Program-made: the position numbers and the translations under genes
Part shown: positions 33,629-42,576 of the stretch, piece after piece
Position numbering within the stretch: position 1 is the first letter of the stretch
Layout of the letters: every line of letters begins with the position of its first letter
The notes under the pieces: generated by a model
What the model was told of the DNA's origin: nothing
Databases searched by the model: none
The model's input: the letters and a program-made list of their open reading frames with translations, nothing else
From: Lachnospiraceae bacterium
GTDB taxonomy: Bacteria; Bacillota_A; Clostridia; Lachnospirales; Lachnospiraceae
Direction of reading: 5' to 3'
Length of the DNA stretch: 59,499 bases
Assembly: GCA_024683935.1 (NCBI GenBank)
Contig: JAIKXV010000024.1
Location: 1-59,499 of the forward strand

Positions 33629-36313
33629 TTACCAGCGATTCTTTATATCATTCTGCAGTTTATATAAGTGGTTCAGGGCGTCCATCGGCGTCATATGGCT
33701 TAAATCCAGCTCTGCCAGCTGTTTTAAGATATCATTGTCACTTAAGGTGTCAAATAGGGACATCTGGTTAAGATCCACTTCGTCATAGCGGGGAACGCCC
33801 CTTCCTCTACCGATGACAGCCGCGCTGCTTTCATCGGCTATGGCGCTTAATGACCAGGTGATATCGTTATCCGCAAGGTCTGCCGCTATCTTTTCTGCCC
33901 TTTCGGTTACGGAGTCCGGAACTCCGGCGAGTCTCGCCACATGGATACCGTAGGATCTGTCGGCGCCTCCCCGTATTATCTTTCTTAAGAAAATAACGTC
34001 CTTTCCGTTTTCCTTTACGGCAACGCAGTAGTTATTGAGACCCGGGATCTTTCCTTCCAGCTCCGTGAGCTCATGGTAGTGGGTGGCAAACAGGGTCTTT
34101 GCCCCGAGCTTCGCCTTATCCGCTATGTGTTCGATCACTGCCCAGGCAATGGAGAGCCCGTCAAAGGTGGAGGTTCCGCGCCCTATTTCATCGAGGATCA
34201 GCAGGGATCTGTCGGTTGCATTTCTAAGGATATTTGCGACCTCGGTCATTTCCACCATAAAGGTGGACTGTCCTGACGCCAAATCGTCGCTGGCCCCGAC
34301 CCTGGTAAATATCCGGTCCACAATGGAAATATCCGCGGACTTTGCAGGGACAAAGCTTCCCACATGAGCCATCAGCGTTATAAGGGCGCTGCTTCTCATA
34401 TAGGTGGATTTTCCCGCCATATTGGGGCCGGTTATTATCGATATCAGGTTTTTTCCGGTATCGAGATTGATGTCATTCGGGATATAGGAATCGGATCCGC
34501 TCATCATCATTTCCACCACGGGGTGGCGGGCCGCCTTCACATGGATATAGCCCTTTTCATTGATCTTCGGGCGGACGTAATCATTGTGCTCCGCAACGTA
34601 TGACAGGGACTGCAGCACATCGAGGTATGCTATCGTATCCGCGGTGGACAGGATGCGGGATACATTGTCTCCGACCTTCTTTCTGATGCCGTCAAATATC
34701 CTGTACTCCAGCTCCGTAAGCCTTTCCTCGGAATTAAGGAGCTTATCCTCCAGCTCCTTTAATTCATCAGTGATAAAGCGCTCGCTCCCGGACAGGGTCT
34801 GCTTTCTCACATAGTGGGTCGGAACCTTGTCGAGATAGGAATTGGTGACCTCTATAGCGTAGCCAAAGACCTTGCTGAATTTGACTCTCAGATTCTTTAT
34901 GCCGGTGGCCTGTTTTTCTCTTTCCTCCAGCTCCGCCAGCATCTTCTTTCCGTTAAGCTTCACGGAACGGAGCTCATCCACGGTCTTATCGAAGCCGTCC
35001 TTTATAATTCCGCCCTCCTTCTGGGCAAGGGGCGGATCGTCAACTATGGCTTTCTCTATGTCGTCACAGAGATCTTCCAGCGTATCAAGCTTTGCAGTGA
35101 GCTCCGTAAGAAGGGGAGAATTGAAATCAAGGAGCAGATTCTTTACCGGAGGGAGCATCTTAAATGAGGTTTTAAGCATTATGATGTCTCTCGGATTTGC
35201 TGAACCGTATGTCACCTTGCAGAGGAGTCTCTCAAGATCATAGACCGGGCTTAGGTATTCCCTTAATTCATCCCTGTCTATCACCCGGTTATTCATTTCT
35301 TCCACTGCGTCAAGACGCCTTACGATCTGCTCTGCATTTATAAGGGGTTCTTCGATAAAGTTCCTGATCTTCCGCCCTCCCATGGCGGTCTTCGTATGAT
35401 CGAGAACCCATAAGAGACTCCCCTTACGCCTCTTATCCCGGAGAGTTTCGGTTAGCTCGAGATTCCGTCTGGATGCGGAGTCGATAAGAAGATAGTCGGA
35501 ATTTACGTAAGGATTTATAGTAAGTATGTTATTAAGGCTGTTTTTCTGGGTTTCCTTTAGATAAATAAGAACCGCTCCGGCAGCCATTACGCCGATGGGA
35601 AAATCGGCGAGCCCGAGACCGTCCAGGCTTTTTACCCTGAAATGCTCTTCCAAAGCCTCTTTTGCGTTATCTTCCCTGAAATACCTGTTATCCGGGATGT
35701 TTACGGTGATACCGAGCTTTGACCTTATATCCGGGGCGTTGAAGCCGGTCATCAGGAGATCCTTATTACAGATTATCTCCTTTGGCATCAGCTTATTTAT
35801 CTCGTCCATAAGGGCAGAGAAGGAGCCGCATTCCGTCACCTTAAAGCTTCCGGTGGTGAGGTCCGCTGCGGATATGCCGAAGCGGCTTCCGGCATAGACA
35901 ACAGACATTAAGAAGCTGTTCTTTTTATCATCCATAGACTGGATATCAATGCTGGTGCCGGGAGTCACTATCCGGATCACGTCACGCTTAACTATCCCCT
36001 TGGCGGCTTTAGGATCCTCCAGCTGCTCACAGATAGCGACCTTATAGCCTTTTTCCACCAGCTGGTTAAGATAAATATCCACGGAATGAAAGGGAACTCC
36101 GCACATCGGCGCCTTTTCCGGCAGGCCGCAGGACTTTCCGGTAAGGGCTATGTCTAACTCTTTTGAGACATTTTCCGCGTCATCGAAAAACATCTCGTAA
36201 AAATCCCCGAGACGGTAAAAAATGATGCAGTCCTCATATTTTTCCCTCATCGAAATATAATGAGCCATCATGGGGGACAGGTTTTTATCTTTTTTTATCT
36301 CTGTAAAATCCAC
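33629..36313 (-). CDS. mutS: DNA mismatch repair protein MutS
   Basis: An 894-residue mismatch-recognition ATPase. The mismatch-binding domain begins 'SPMMAHYISMREKYEDCIIF' and contains the expected Phe-x-Glu-like 'GDFYEMFFDDA'. The lever/clamp region spans about residues 260-600. Walker A is 'GPNMAGKST' (from Gly629), then 'GRGTSTFDGLSIAWA' and 'FATHYHELTEL'. The C-terminal helices end 'LQNDIKNRW'. It heads the mutS-mutL-miaA run. Confidence 0.94.
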   Translation of the reverse strand: MDFTEIKKDKNLSPMMAHYISMREKYEDCIIFYRLGDFYEMFFDDAENVSKELDIALTGKSCGLPEKAPMCGVPFHSVDIYLNQLVEKGYKVAICEQLEDPKAAKGIVKRDVIRIVTPGTSIDIQSMDDKKNSFLMSVVYAGSRFGISAADLTTGSFKVTECGSFSALMDEINKLMPKEIICNKDLLMTGFNAPDIRSKLGITVNIPDNRYFREDNAKEALEEHFRVKSLDGLGLADFPIGVMAAGAVLIYLKETQKNSLNNILTINPYVNSDYLLIDSASRRNLELTETLRDKRRKGSLLWVLDHTKTAMGGRKIRNFIEEPLINAEQIVRRLDAVEEMNNRVIDRDELREYLSPVYDLERLLCKVTYGSANPRDIIMLKTSFKMLPPVKNLLLDFNSPLLTELTAKLDTLEDLCDDIEKAIVDDPPLAQKEGGIIKDGFDKTVDELRSVKLNGKKMLAELEEREKQATGIKNLRVKFSKVFGYAIEVTNSYLDKVPTHYVRKQTLSGSERFITDELKELEDKLLNSEERLTELEYRIFDGIRKKVGDNVSRILSTADTIAYLDVLQSLSYVAEHNDYVRPKINEKGYIHVKAARHPVVEMMMSGSDSYIPNDINLDTGKNLISIITGPNMAGKSTYMRSSALITLMAHVGSFVPAKSADISIVDRIFTRVGASDDLASGQSTFMVEMTEVANILRNATDRSLLILDEIGRGTSTFDGLSIAWAVIEHIADKAKLGAKTLFATHYHELTELEGKIPGLNNYCVAVKENGKDVIFLRKIIRGGADRSYGIHVARLAGVPDSVTERAEKIAADLADNDITWSLSAIADESSAAVIGRGRGVPRYDEVDLNQMSLFDTLSDNDILKQLAELDLSHMTPMDALNHLYKLQNDIKNRW

Positions 36314-36357
36314 TTTTTTCTCCGTTTACGGAATTTGTACGCCCGGCTTTTCTCAAG

Positions 36358-36388
36358 GCAAAAACAAGCCGGCGGAAAAACCGCCGGC
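36358..36388 (-). terminator. Rho-independent terminator after the chemoreceptor gene
   Basis: Minus strand: GCCGGCGG and CCGCCGGC around a TTTTT loop, followed by TTGTTTTTGCC. Perfect 8-bp GC stem plus T-tract, about 80 nt after the chemoreceptor stop and before mutS. Confidence 0.85.
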
Positions 36389-36466
36389 TCATTATACCAT
36401 ATTAGTCAGTTATTAGTAACGCATATCTTGTTACTATTCACAACCCTGAGGGCTGTAAATTTAATA

Positions 36467-38248
36467 TCAGACATTGCCGAGATTGAACTGTTCTACGATC
36501 CTTCTCAGATCCTCTGAGTAAGTGGTGCTCTGCTCCACAAGGTCGTTGGTGTGCTCGGTAAGACGTACTACATCGGAGGTTCTCTGTGCCACATCTGTAA
36601 CGCCGTTTGCAGCATCACCCATTGTCTCATTGATACCGGAGATAGCGGCCTTGATGTCGTCTATCGTAGTGGTGAGTCCCTGTATCCTGTTCCTGATATC
36701 GCTCATGTTCTCGCCGAAGAAGTGGGCGTCTGCATTATACGAAGTGGTTACCTGGCTGAAGGACTCATAGTCGCTCATTACGTTCTTGTCAATGAAGTCA
36801 AGCATCTCCTGCAGGCACTGGGACATGCTGTTAACCGCATCATTAACCTCGGCAACGATCTCGGAAATGCCGTCAACGGTCTCACCGGACTGGGTAGCGA
36901 GGGATCCGATCTCCTCAGCAACAACCGCAAAGCCTCTGCCGGACTCTCCTGCTCTTGCAGCCTCTATCGAAGCGTTGAGGGAAAGGAGGTTGGTCTGGTC
37001 CGCAATGGACTTGATGGTATCCGTAAGGGCGTTGATCTTCTGAACAGCCTTTGACTTCTCTATAGCTTCCTCGGACTGTATCTTTACGGATGAATAGATA
37101 TCCTGCGTATTCTTCTGTGCCTTCAGCACATCTTTGGAAAGCTTGTCAACCTTGGTCTGGATCTCAGCTGCGGACTCCTCGGAATCGGAAGCCACCTTGC
37201 TGATATTCTGTACGTTTTCAAAGATATCAACGATATTATTGTTGATGGTCTCTGCATTTGCGGAGGTCTCTTCCATTCCTGCAGCGAGGGTTTCGCTGGT
37301 TGCAGAGTTATCGGAAGAATTGATATTAACCTGATTGGTGGTATCTTTGAGGTCGTTTGCGTTATTATTCAGGCTGCTGCTGGCCTCATCGATCTGATAA
37401 ACGATCTCTCTGATGACTTTTCTCATGTTGCCGACCGAACGGGTGATCTGGCCTGTTTCATCCCTTCTCGTTATAATTGCATCCGTTGCGGAATCATGTG
37501 TGAAATCCAGGGCTGCCGTTCTGTCTATAAGCTTAACGATAACGCCTATCGGGCTTAATACTATACTTACTAAGAAGTACATTATTATTGAGAGTACAAG
37601 AACGCAGAGAATGAATGTAATTATGGCGTTCTTTCTGAACTCATTTATGGGTGCCAGCACATCATCCTTATCGGCGCTGACAACGAGGATCATGTGTCCG
37701 CCCTTTTCTGTAATATAATAAGCAGCGAGCTTCTTTGATCCCTTAAAGGTATATTCTATGACCGCCGGCTCCGGCACTGCCCCGGCCTCCAATTGGGCCC
37801 GCAGGCCTTTTACGACCTCATTTTCAACAGGCTGGCCGATCTTCTCGGGCGTAGGGTGATACATCATGTTGCCGAGCTGGTCAACGAGATACATATAGCT
37901 GGAATCAACGCCTGAGATCTTTACGCCGTCTAATATCTCATGTGCTGTACCGTTACTGATGGTACCGAAGGTCAGGAGTCTGTTATTGACCATTTCACCG
38001 TAGGAATTGGCCATTTCCATCATGTTATTCTTTACGAGACGCTGCTCCTCGGCTGAGAAAGAGGAAACCGCCATCTGCACAAGAATAAAGGAAACTATAA
38101 GCATGCTGAGTGCTAAAAGTATCAGCACATAATGCTTGATCGAAGGAAGTCCTTTATACTTTATCCCGTCACCCTTCTTTCCTTTTTTGCCGGACCCGGA
38201 AGTTGCCCGAGTTTCCTGATTGTCAATATTCTCTTCCCGTATTCTCAT
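36467..38248 (-). CDS. Methyl-accepting chemotaxis protein with Cache-type sensor
   Basis: A 593-residue chemoreceptor. A basic cytoplasmic end precedes helix TM1 ('[20 protein letters not shown]'), an extracytoplasmic single-Cache-like sensor (about residues 70-205, '[20 protein letters not shown]'), TM2 near 215-235, a HAMP domain, and a long signalling coiled coil. The hairpin tip reads '[20 protein letters not shown]' then '[13 protein letters not shown]', the invariant kinase-control region. A CGGAGG ribosome site precedes the ATG. No chemotaxis or flagellar genes lie nearby; the ligand is unknown. Confidence 0.93.
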   Translation of the reverse strand: MRIREENIDNQETRATSGSGKKGKKGDGIKYKGLPSIKHYVLILLALSMLIVSFILVQMAVSSFSAEEQRLVKNNMMEMANSYGEMVNNRLLTFGTISNGTAHEILDGVKISGVDSSYMYLVDQLGNMMYHPTPEKIGQPVENEVVKGLRAQLEAGAVPEPAVIEYTFKGSKKLAAYYITEKGGHMILVVSADKDDVLAPINEFRKNAIITFILCVLVLSIIMYFLVSIVLSPIGVIVKLIDRTAALDFTHDSATDAIITRRDETGQITRSVGNMRKVIREIVYQIDEASSSLNNNANDLKDTTNQVNINSSDNSATSETLAAGMEETSANAETINNNIVDIFENVQNISKVASDSEESAAEIQTKVDKLSKDVLKAQKNTQDIYSSVKIQSEEAIEKSKAVQKINALTDTIKSIADQTNLLSLNASIEAARAGESGRGFAVVAEEIGSLATQSGETVDGISEIVAEVNDAVNSMSQCLQEMLDFIDKNVMSDYESFSQVTTSYNADAHFFGENMSDIRNRIQGLTTTIDDIKAAISGINETMGDAANGVTDVAQRTSDVVRLTEHTNDLVEQSTTYSEDLRRIVEQFNLGNV

Positions 38249-38331
38249 AGAAATACCTCCGAAAAATAAAATTTCACTTGTTTGATTTTACCAAAAAATG
38301 AAAATAAATAAAAGTGTTTTACATATAAAAG

Positions 38332-38361
38332 TTTGAGAGAAAATGGTAAATCAAGTATAAT
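38332..38361 (+). promoter_or_regulatory. Promoter of tmcAL, 11 nt before the ATG
   Basis: TTTGAG (38332-38337), 18-bp spacer, TATAAT (38356-38361). Only 11 nt separate the -10 from ATG 38373. Confidence 0.6.
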
Positions 38362-38372
38362 CGCAGGTAACA

Positions 38373-39674
38373 ATGACAGATTTACAGACAGAAAAACTTG
38401 AAATCAAAAAGATCGCCGCAGTGATCTCCGAATTCAACCCCTTTCATCCCGGACATTCCTACATCGCAGAAAAGGCCCGGGAGCTGACCGGGGCTGATGT
38501 CGTTATAGCCCTTATGAGCGGCAACTTCGTGCAGCGCGGGGAGCCTGCGGTCTTTGATATGGGAGTCAGGACCGAAGCCGCCCTGTCCAATGGCTATGAC
38601 ATTGTTTTCGAGCTGCCGCCGCAGTTTGCGCTGTCCTCCGCCGAGGGCTTTGCCGGCGGGGCCGTAAATATCCTGGATTCCCTTGGCGTCGACTTTCTGG
38701 TATTCGGCAGTGAATGCGGAGATCTGCAAAAGTTAAAGGCTGCTGCAGATATACTTGCCGATGAGAGCGATGCATACAAAACCGCGCTCCGGGACAGCCT
38801 GAAAGCGGGAAACAGCTTTCCTTCCGCAAGAGAAAGTGCGGTTTTTGCCTGTTTTTCTGCATCTTCTGATCTTTCAGCCGCAGAACTGCATGAAATCCTG
38901 CATAATCCGAATAACATTCTGGCGGTGGAATACCTGAAAGCCCTGAGATCAGGCGGCTCCGGGATCACTCCCTTTACCGTGCAGAGGATCAATTCCTCCT
39001 ATCATGCAGGGAAGGATAATGTAAAATGTGAGGAGTTTGCTTATTCTGCGGAAAGCATACGTAAGATACTATCATCGGGGCTTACGGATCCCGGACGGGA
39101 AATAATGCCGGAATATATTGTAAAAGCCGTAAAAACCCATGGTACTGTCTGCTGTGACAGCCTTACTCCCCTGCTCCTCTATAAGCTCCTTTCCGATGAG
39201 CTGGAAATCAGTCTTGATAAAGCGGCTGTACCGGAGGATCTTTCCCGTAGGATCGTGAATAACCGGAATTTTTCCGGCAGCTTCAGTGAGTTCTGCGAGC
39301 TTATTAAAACGAAAAATATTACATATACCGCGGTGTCCAGACATCTCCTCCACATCATCCTTGATATGGATTACAGATCTGTATCCCTTTGTCCGGATCA
39401 TATCCGGCTTCTCGGCTTTACAGGCCGCGGAGAAAAGGGGTTAAGCGCGCTTAAAACCCGTTCAAAACTCACTATTTTGTCAAATTCATCGGATATCAAT
39501 GCATATCTTAAAAATGATGGCGGCTCTATAGCTCCGGAGCAGACAGCCTTCCTTAAAACTTCACTCCGCATAGATCAGAGCTATAATATTCTCCGCGACA
39601 GCAAAAAAAGGAAGGAGCATCCGCTCCCTCCCGAAATTTCACGACGTATGGTCAGGGGCAATCAGTCTCAATGA
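38373..39674 (+). CDS. tmcAL: tRNA(Met) cytidine acetate ligase
   Basis: A 433-residue nucleotidyltransferase-fold protein (formerly YlbM, UPF0348). In Bacillus the enzyme activates acetate with ATP to make N4-acetylcytidine at the wobble base of elongator tRNA-Met. Signature: 'AAVISEFNPFHPGHSYIAEK' (HxGH), 'IALMSGNFVQRGEPAVFD', 'FELPPQFALSSAEGFAGGAV' and 'LVFGSECGD'. Length fits. There is no clear ribosome site and the -10 box is 11 nt upstream. The last codons run into a palindromic repeat (39652-39712). Confidence 0.9.
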   Translation: MTDLQTEKLEIKKIAAVISEFNPFHPGHSYIAEKARELTGADVVIALMSGNFVQRGEPAVFDMGVRTEAALSNGYDIVFELPPQFALSSAEGFAGGAVNILDSLGVDFLVFGSECGDLQKLKAAADILADESDAYKTALRDSLKAGNSFPSARESAVFACFSASSDLSAAELHEILHNPNNILAVEYLKALRSGGSGITPFTVQRINSSYHAGKDNVKCEEFAYSAESIRKILSSGLTDPGREIMPEYIVKAVKTHGTVCCDSLTPLLLYKLLSDELEISLDKAAVPEDLSRRIVNNRNFSGSFSEFCELIKTKNITYTAVSRHLLHIILDMDYRSVSLCPDHIRLLGFTGRGEKGLSALKTRSKLTILSNSSDINAYLKNDGGSIAPEQTAFLKTSLRIDQSYNILRDSKKRKEHPLPPEISRRMVRGNQSQ

Positions 39675-39712
39675 GGGTCAATCACAGAACCGTCCCCTGA
39701 TTGAGAGTCCCC
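39652..39712. repeat. Palindromic 'GGGGACGGTTCTGTGATTGA'-type repeat
   Basis: On the minus strand the core reads GGGGACGGTTCTGTGATTGA. Outer elements GGGGCAATCAGTCTCAAT and ATTGAGAGTCCCC can pair around it. This core recurs in many Clostridia genomes by my recollection and resembles REP-type elements. It covers the tmcAL stop codon. Confidence 0.5.
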
Positions 39713-39735
39713 ATGTCTTCAAAAAATGTGCAGAA

Positions 39736-40032
39736 TTATTTAGCGTGATGCTTTATATGCTTGGAAATGCTGATGGAATATCCGCTGGGTGAAACCATCA
39801 TCGTGGATCTTGAGGATGCGGTCTCCGTGACCTTATCGCCCTGGGAATTCTTAAAGCCATTTTTCTGCAGGAAATCATAGGTTTCATCAAAATCATCCAC
39901 ATTCATGCGAATGGTCGTAATATCCTTATCAACCGGTGCCTGGGTAACATCCACGTGGAATATCTTGCCGTCTTCCCCTGTATATTTCAGACGAACGTTG
40001 GTGATACCTTTGCCATCGATGTCGCGCTTTAA
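39736..40032 (-). pseudogene. VOC-like remnant in frame with the SpoIIE-type phosphatase stop
   Basis: The reading frame continues without interruption from the phosphatase TGA (40033-40035) for 98 further codons to a stop at 39736. The text '...ITTIRMNVDDFDETYDFLQ', 'KNGFKNSQGDKVTETASS' and 'MMVSPSGYSISISKHIKHH' looks like the second half of a glyoxalase/VOC-like domain. The first in-frame usual start is GTG 39954 with no ribosome site, giving only 72 residues. The N-terminal half of the domain is missing. Either this is a 5'-truncated remnant, a small gene with an unusual start, or a C-terminal domain cut off from the phosphatase by one stop codon. Confidence 0.5.
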
Positions 40033-41922
40033 TCATACTATATCTCCGTCCTTCATTACAAGACATAACATCGTAAGATCGTCAAACTGCGGAGTATCTC
40101 CCGCAAATTCATCGACTGCATCCTTGACCTTCTGCATGATGATCTGGGGTGTATCCTCTCTTGTAACCGTGGAAAGAACCGCTTCCAATCTCTCCTCTCC
40201 GAACATGCTCTCATCGGAGGCATTGGCTTCCGGCACGCCGTCGGTATATACAAAAAGGGCGTCTCCCGGGGACAGCCTGTATTCCTCATCATCAAATACC
40301 ATGCCAGGCACCAGTCCAAGGGGTGAACCGTGGCTGCTGTGCATGAGGGAGAATCTCTCTTCCGTGCGGATACCCGGATATTCGTGTCCCGCATTGGCAG
40401 ATATCAGCTCTCCTGTGGAAATTGTGAGGATACCGTGCCAGACCGTAACGAACATGCAGCTGTCATTTCCCTCACACAGCCAGTTATTTACGTCCCGGAG
40501 GATTTCGGAAGGCTTTCCTCCGACTATAGTCCTGTTCTTTAACATGGTTTTGGATACCGCCATGAAGAGTGCTGCAGGAACACCCTTTCCGGAAACATCG
40601 GCAATGGTCAATGCCAGATGGTCGTCATCTATTATATAACAGTCATAGAAGTCGCCTCCCACCTCTTTTGCAGGTACAGAGGATCCGAAGATTGTGAACT
40701 TCTTATTCTCCGGAAAGACCTGGGGCAGCATCTGCATCTGGATGTTTGTTGCCACATTGAGCTCAGTTGCAACTCTTTCTCTCTCTCCGGCCAGCTTTTC
40801 CATTTCCCGGGTATAGCGCTCCATTTCAAGCGCCAGGTTGGAAAATTCATCCGCAAAGGCTCCTATCTCATTTTTAGAACGGATGACGGACAGCTTCTGG
40901 GTAAGCGCTGCAGTGTCCTTGGTATTGGAATACTCGGAAACACACTCCTTTACTTTTTCTAACGGCCTCGGAACTATGAAATAGAGACATAAAAGGATCA
41001 GAGCCAGAACAAGTATCATCATTACGATAACGTCATTTCTGATGTGATCGGTATACAGCATTTGTTTATAAACCTGCTCTGCTGAGAAGACTCCAAGTAT
41101 TTCCGCGGTTGAAGATCCCTTATATGCGTTAAACGGCATCCTGGAGCCTAAAAGCATCATCTGATCCGGTGTGGAAAAGGCCCACATCCAGACATCCGCC
41201 TTTGCCGCCTCTTCGGTAGTGGCTATGACATTATTGATCTCATTAATATCACCGGCCTGACCGAGAAGGATCTCTTCATCCTCCGGAGCGTTTGTTAAAA
41301 CTACAAAGGGGTCTTCGTTTTCATCGTCGGTCATTGTAAGGATGATCGCAACTTCATCATCATCACTCTGATACATGCGGAAAAGCTCCAGCATATCGTT
41401 ATAGCAATAGACCGCAAACCTCTTCTGTTCCTCCGGCGACAGGGATTCAACTTCCTCCTTTGTGACTTCGTCTACAGAGTCCTTTGAAAACAGTAAAAGC
41501 AGGTCATCCACATAATCCAGATCGTTGAAAATCTGAGGATCCTCCATTAGCTCATCCGAATTATCCCTCCAGTAATCCATAAGCCAGGTAAGAGACCTGT
41601 ATTCTTCCAGATTATCCGAAAGGTTATCCATGTAATATTGAAACATCGTGATATTACTGGAGAGTGCCGTTGAGAAAGACGACATTGTGATCATATTTCC
41701 CACGGCAATTATTACCAGGGTAAAGAGCACTACAATGACGAGTCCGATCTGAACCACGATCTTATGGCTCTTTTTCCCCTTTTTATTTTTAACGCTGTTA
41801 TTATCCGCGATACCGCTTTCCGGAATTATATTTTCAGAATTTACGTTTTCCGTATTTTTATTTTCCGGATTTAATCTGTCCGGATTTCCGCTTTCGGTAT
41901 TTACGCTGTCAATCGTTTCCAT
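40033..41922 (-). CDS. Membrane PP2C-type phosphatase (SpoIIE/RsbU family) with HAMP-like region
   Basis: A 629-residue sensor phosphatase. The cytoplasmic N-terminus holds six pentapeptide repeats (residues 8-37). TM1 is 'IVVQIGLVIVVLFTLVIIAV', an extracytoplasmic sensor spans about 75-310, TM2 is near 'VIVMMILVLALILLCLYFIV', then a HAMP-like segment and coiled coil ('EMEKLAGERERVATELNVA'). The PP2C domain has metal Asp in 'EVGGDFYD', 'ADVSGKGVPAALFMA' and 'FDDLTMLCLV'. Such enzymes dephosphorylate anti-anti-sigma proteins, but no such partner is adjacent. ATG 41922 is chosen for AAAGGAGAG 9 nt upstream. It is not evidence of sporulation. Confidence 0.88.
   Translation of the reverse strand: METIDSVNTESGNPDRLNPENKNTENVNSENIIPESGIADNNSVKNKKGKKSHKIVVQIGLVIVVLFTLVIIAVGNMITMSSFSTALSSNITMFQYYMDNLSDNLEEYRSLTWLMDYWRDNSDELMEDPQIFNDLDYVDDLLLLFSKDSVDEVTKEEVESLSPEEQKRFAVYCYNDMLELFRMYQSDDDEVAIILTMTDDENEDPFVVLTNAPEDEEILLGQAGDINEINNVIATTEEAAKADVWMWAFSTPDQMMLLGSRMPFNAYKGSSTAEILGVFSAEQVYKQMLYTDHIRNDVIVMMILVLALILLCLYFIVPRPLEKVKECVSEYSNTKDTAALTQKLSVIRSKNEIGAFADEFSNLALEMERYTREMEKLAGERERVATELNVATNIQMQMLPQVFPENKKFTIFGSSVPAKEVGGDFYDCYIIDDDHLALTIADVSGKGVPAALFMAVSKTMLKNRTIVGGKPSEILRDVNNWLCEGNDSCMFVTVWHGILTISTGELISANAGHEYPGIRTEERFSLMHSSHGSPLGLVPGMVFDDEEYRLSPGDALFVYTDGVPEANASDESMFGEERLEAVLSTVTREDTPQIIMQKVKDAVDEFAGDTPQFDDLTMLCLVMKDGDIV
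41812..41901 (-). repeat. Six 15-bp tandem units encoding pentapeptide repeats
   Basis: Within the phosphatase gene, six consecutive 15-bp units encode NTESG, NPDRL, NPENK, NTENV, NSENI and IPESG, consensus N-x-E-N-x. The units are diverged but keep the GGAAA core. They lie in the cytoplasmic N-terminus before the first membrane helix. Confidence 0.8.
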
Positions 41923-41986
41923 AAGGCGAAACTCTCCTTTATAATATGCCCCGGCATTTATTTCATCCTTCAGCACTTCGCTATGG

Positions 41987-42523
41987 TTATTCTATCAGAA
42001 TAAAGGTGGTTCTTCTGAATGTGTCGGCAATACGCATTATGGCTGAATACAGAAGTCCAAGGCTGTAAATGATCAACGCCGTATGTGTCTGTCTGATAAA
42101 GATAAAGCAGGCGAGAGCCAGCAGGCAGTTCATGACTCCATGGCTGAATTTCATCCGCCATGGTCCTGAAACGGCCCTTCTCGCCTCCATGGCTCTTAAG
42201 ATCTCTATTATCCCGGAGAAAGCGTGCACTATAACCAGGTAAAGAAGGACATATATCTTCGGAACATCCGAAAGGGAACCCGTAAGCAGCGCAAGGTCAA
42301 AGATAATCACTCCCTGCACCAGCATTATCTTGCCTCCTACCATATGACGCGCCATCGTGAAATAGAAAATGATGTTTTTCAGTCCGTATATGGTAAGGCC
42401 AAGCGATAGTGCAAAAATAACGAAGAGATAGGCAGAATCACTGGGATCAATAATAAAGACGACCGCCACTATAAGCATGACCACTCCGACGATCAGATTT
42501 CTTGCTCTCTGGAAAAGTGTCAT
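41987..42523 (-). CDS. DUF308/HdeD-like membrane protein
   Basis: A 178-residue protein made almost entirely of six membrane helices in three hairpins, with repeated G/A-rich turns ('LIVGVVMLIVAVVFIIDP', 'GGKIMLVQGVIIFDLALLTG', 'GVMNCLLALACFIFI'). This resembles the DUF308 (HdeD) family, linked to acid stress in enterobacteria but of unknown function here. It ends 64 bp before the phosphatase start and may share its transcript. Confidence 0.65.
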   Translation of the reverse strand: MTLFQRARNLIVGVVMLIVAVVFIIDPSDSAYLFVIFALSLGLTIYGLKNIIFYFTMARHMVGGKIMLVQGVIIFDLALLTGSLSDVPKIYVLLYLVIVHAFSGIIEILRAMEARRAVSGPWRMKFSHGVMNCLLALACFIFIRQTHTALIIYSLGLLYSAIMRIADTFRRTTFILIE

Positions 42524-42576
42524 TTATTTTCTGTGCTGCTCCTTTCACTTATCAATATATGACGCTGTTATCAGCG

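Noticed and set aside
40033..41922. SpoIIE-type phosphatase taken as a sign of sporulation
   Set aside because: The sensor/HAMP layout is that of general RsbU/SpoIIE-like phosphatases, and no other sporulation genes are in the window. The CotH proteins are also found in non-sporulating bacteria.
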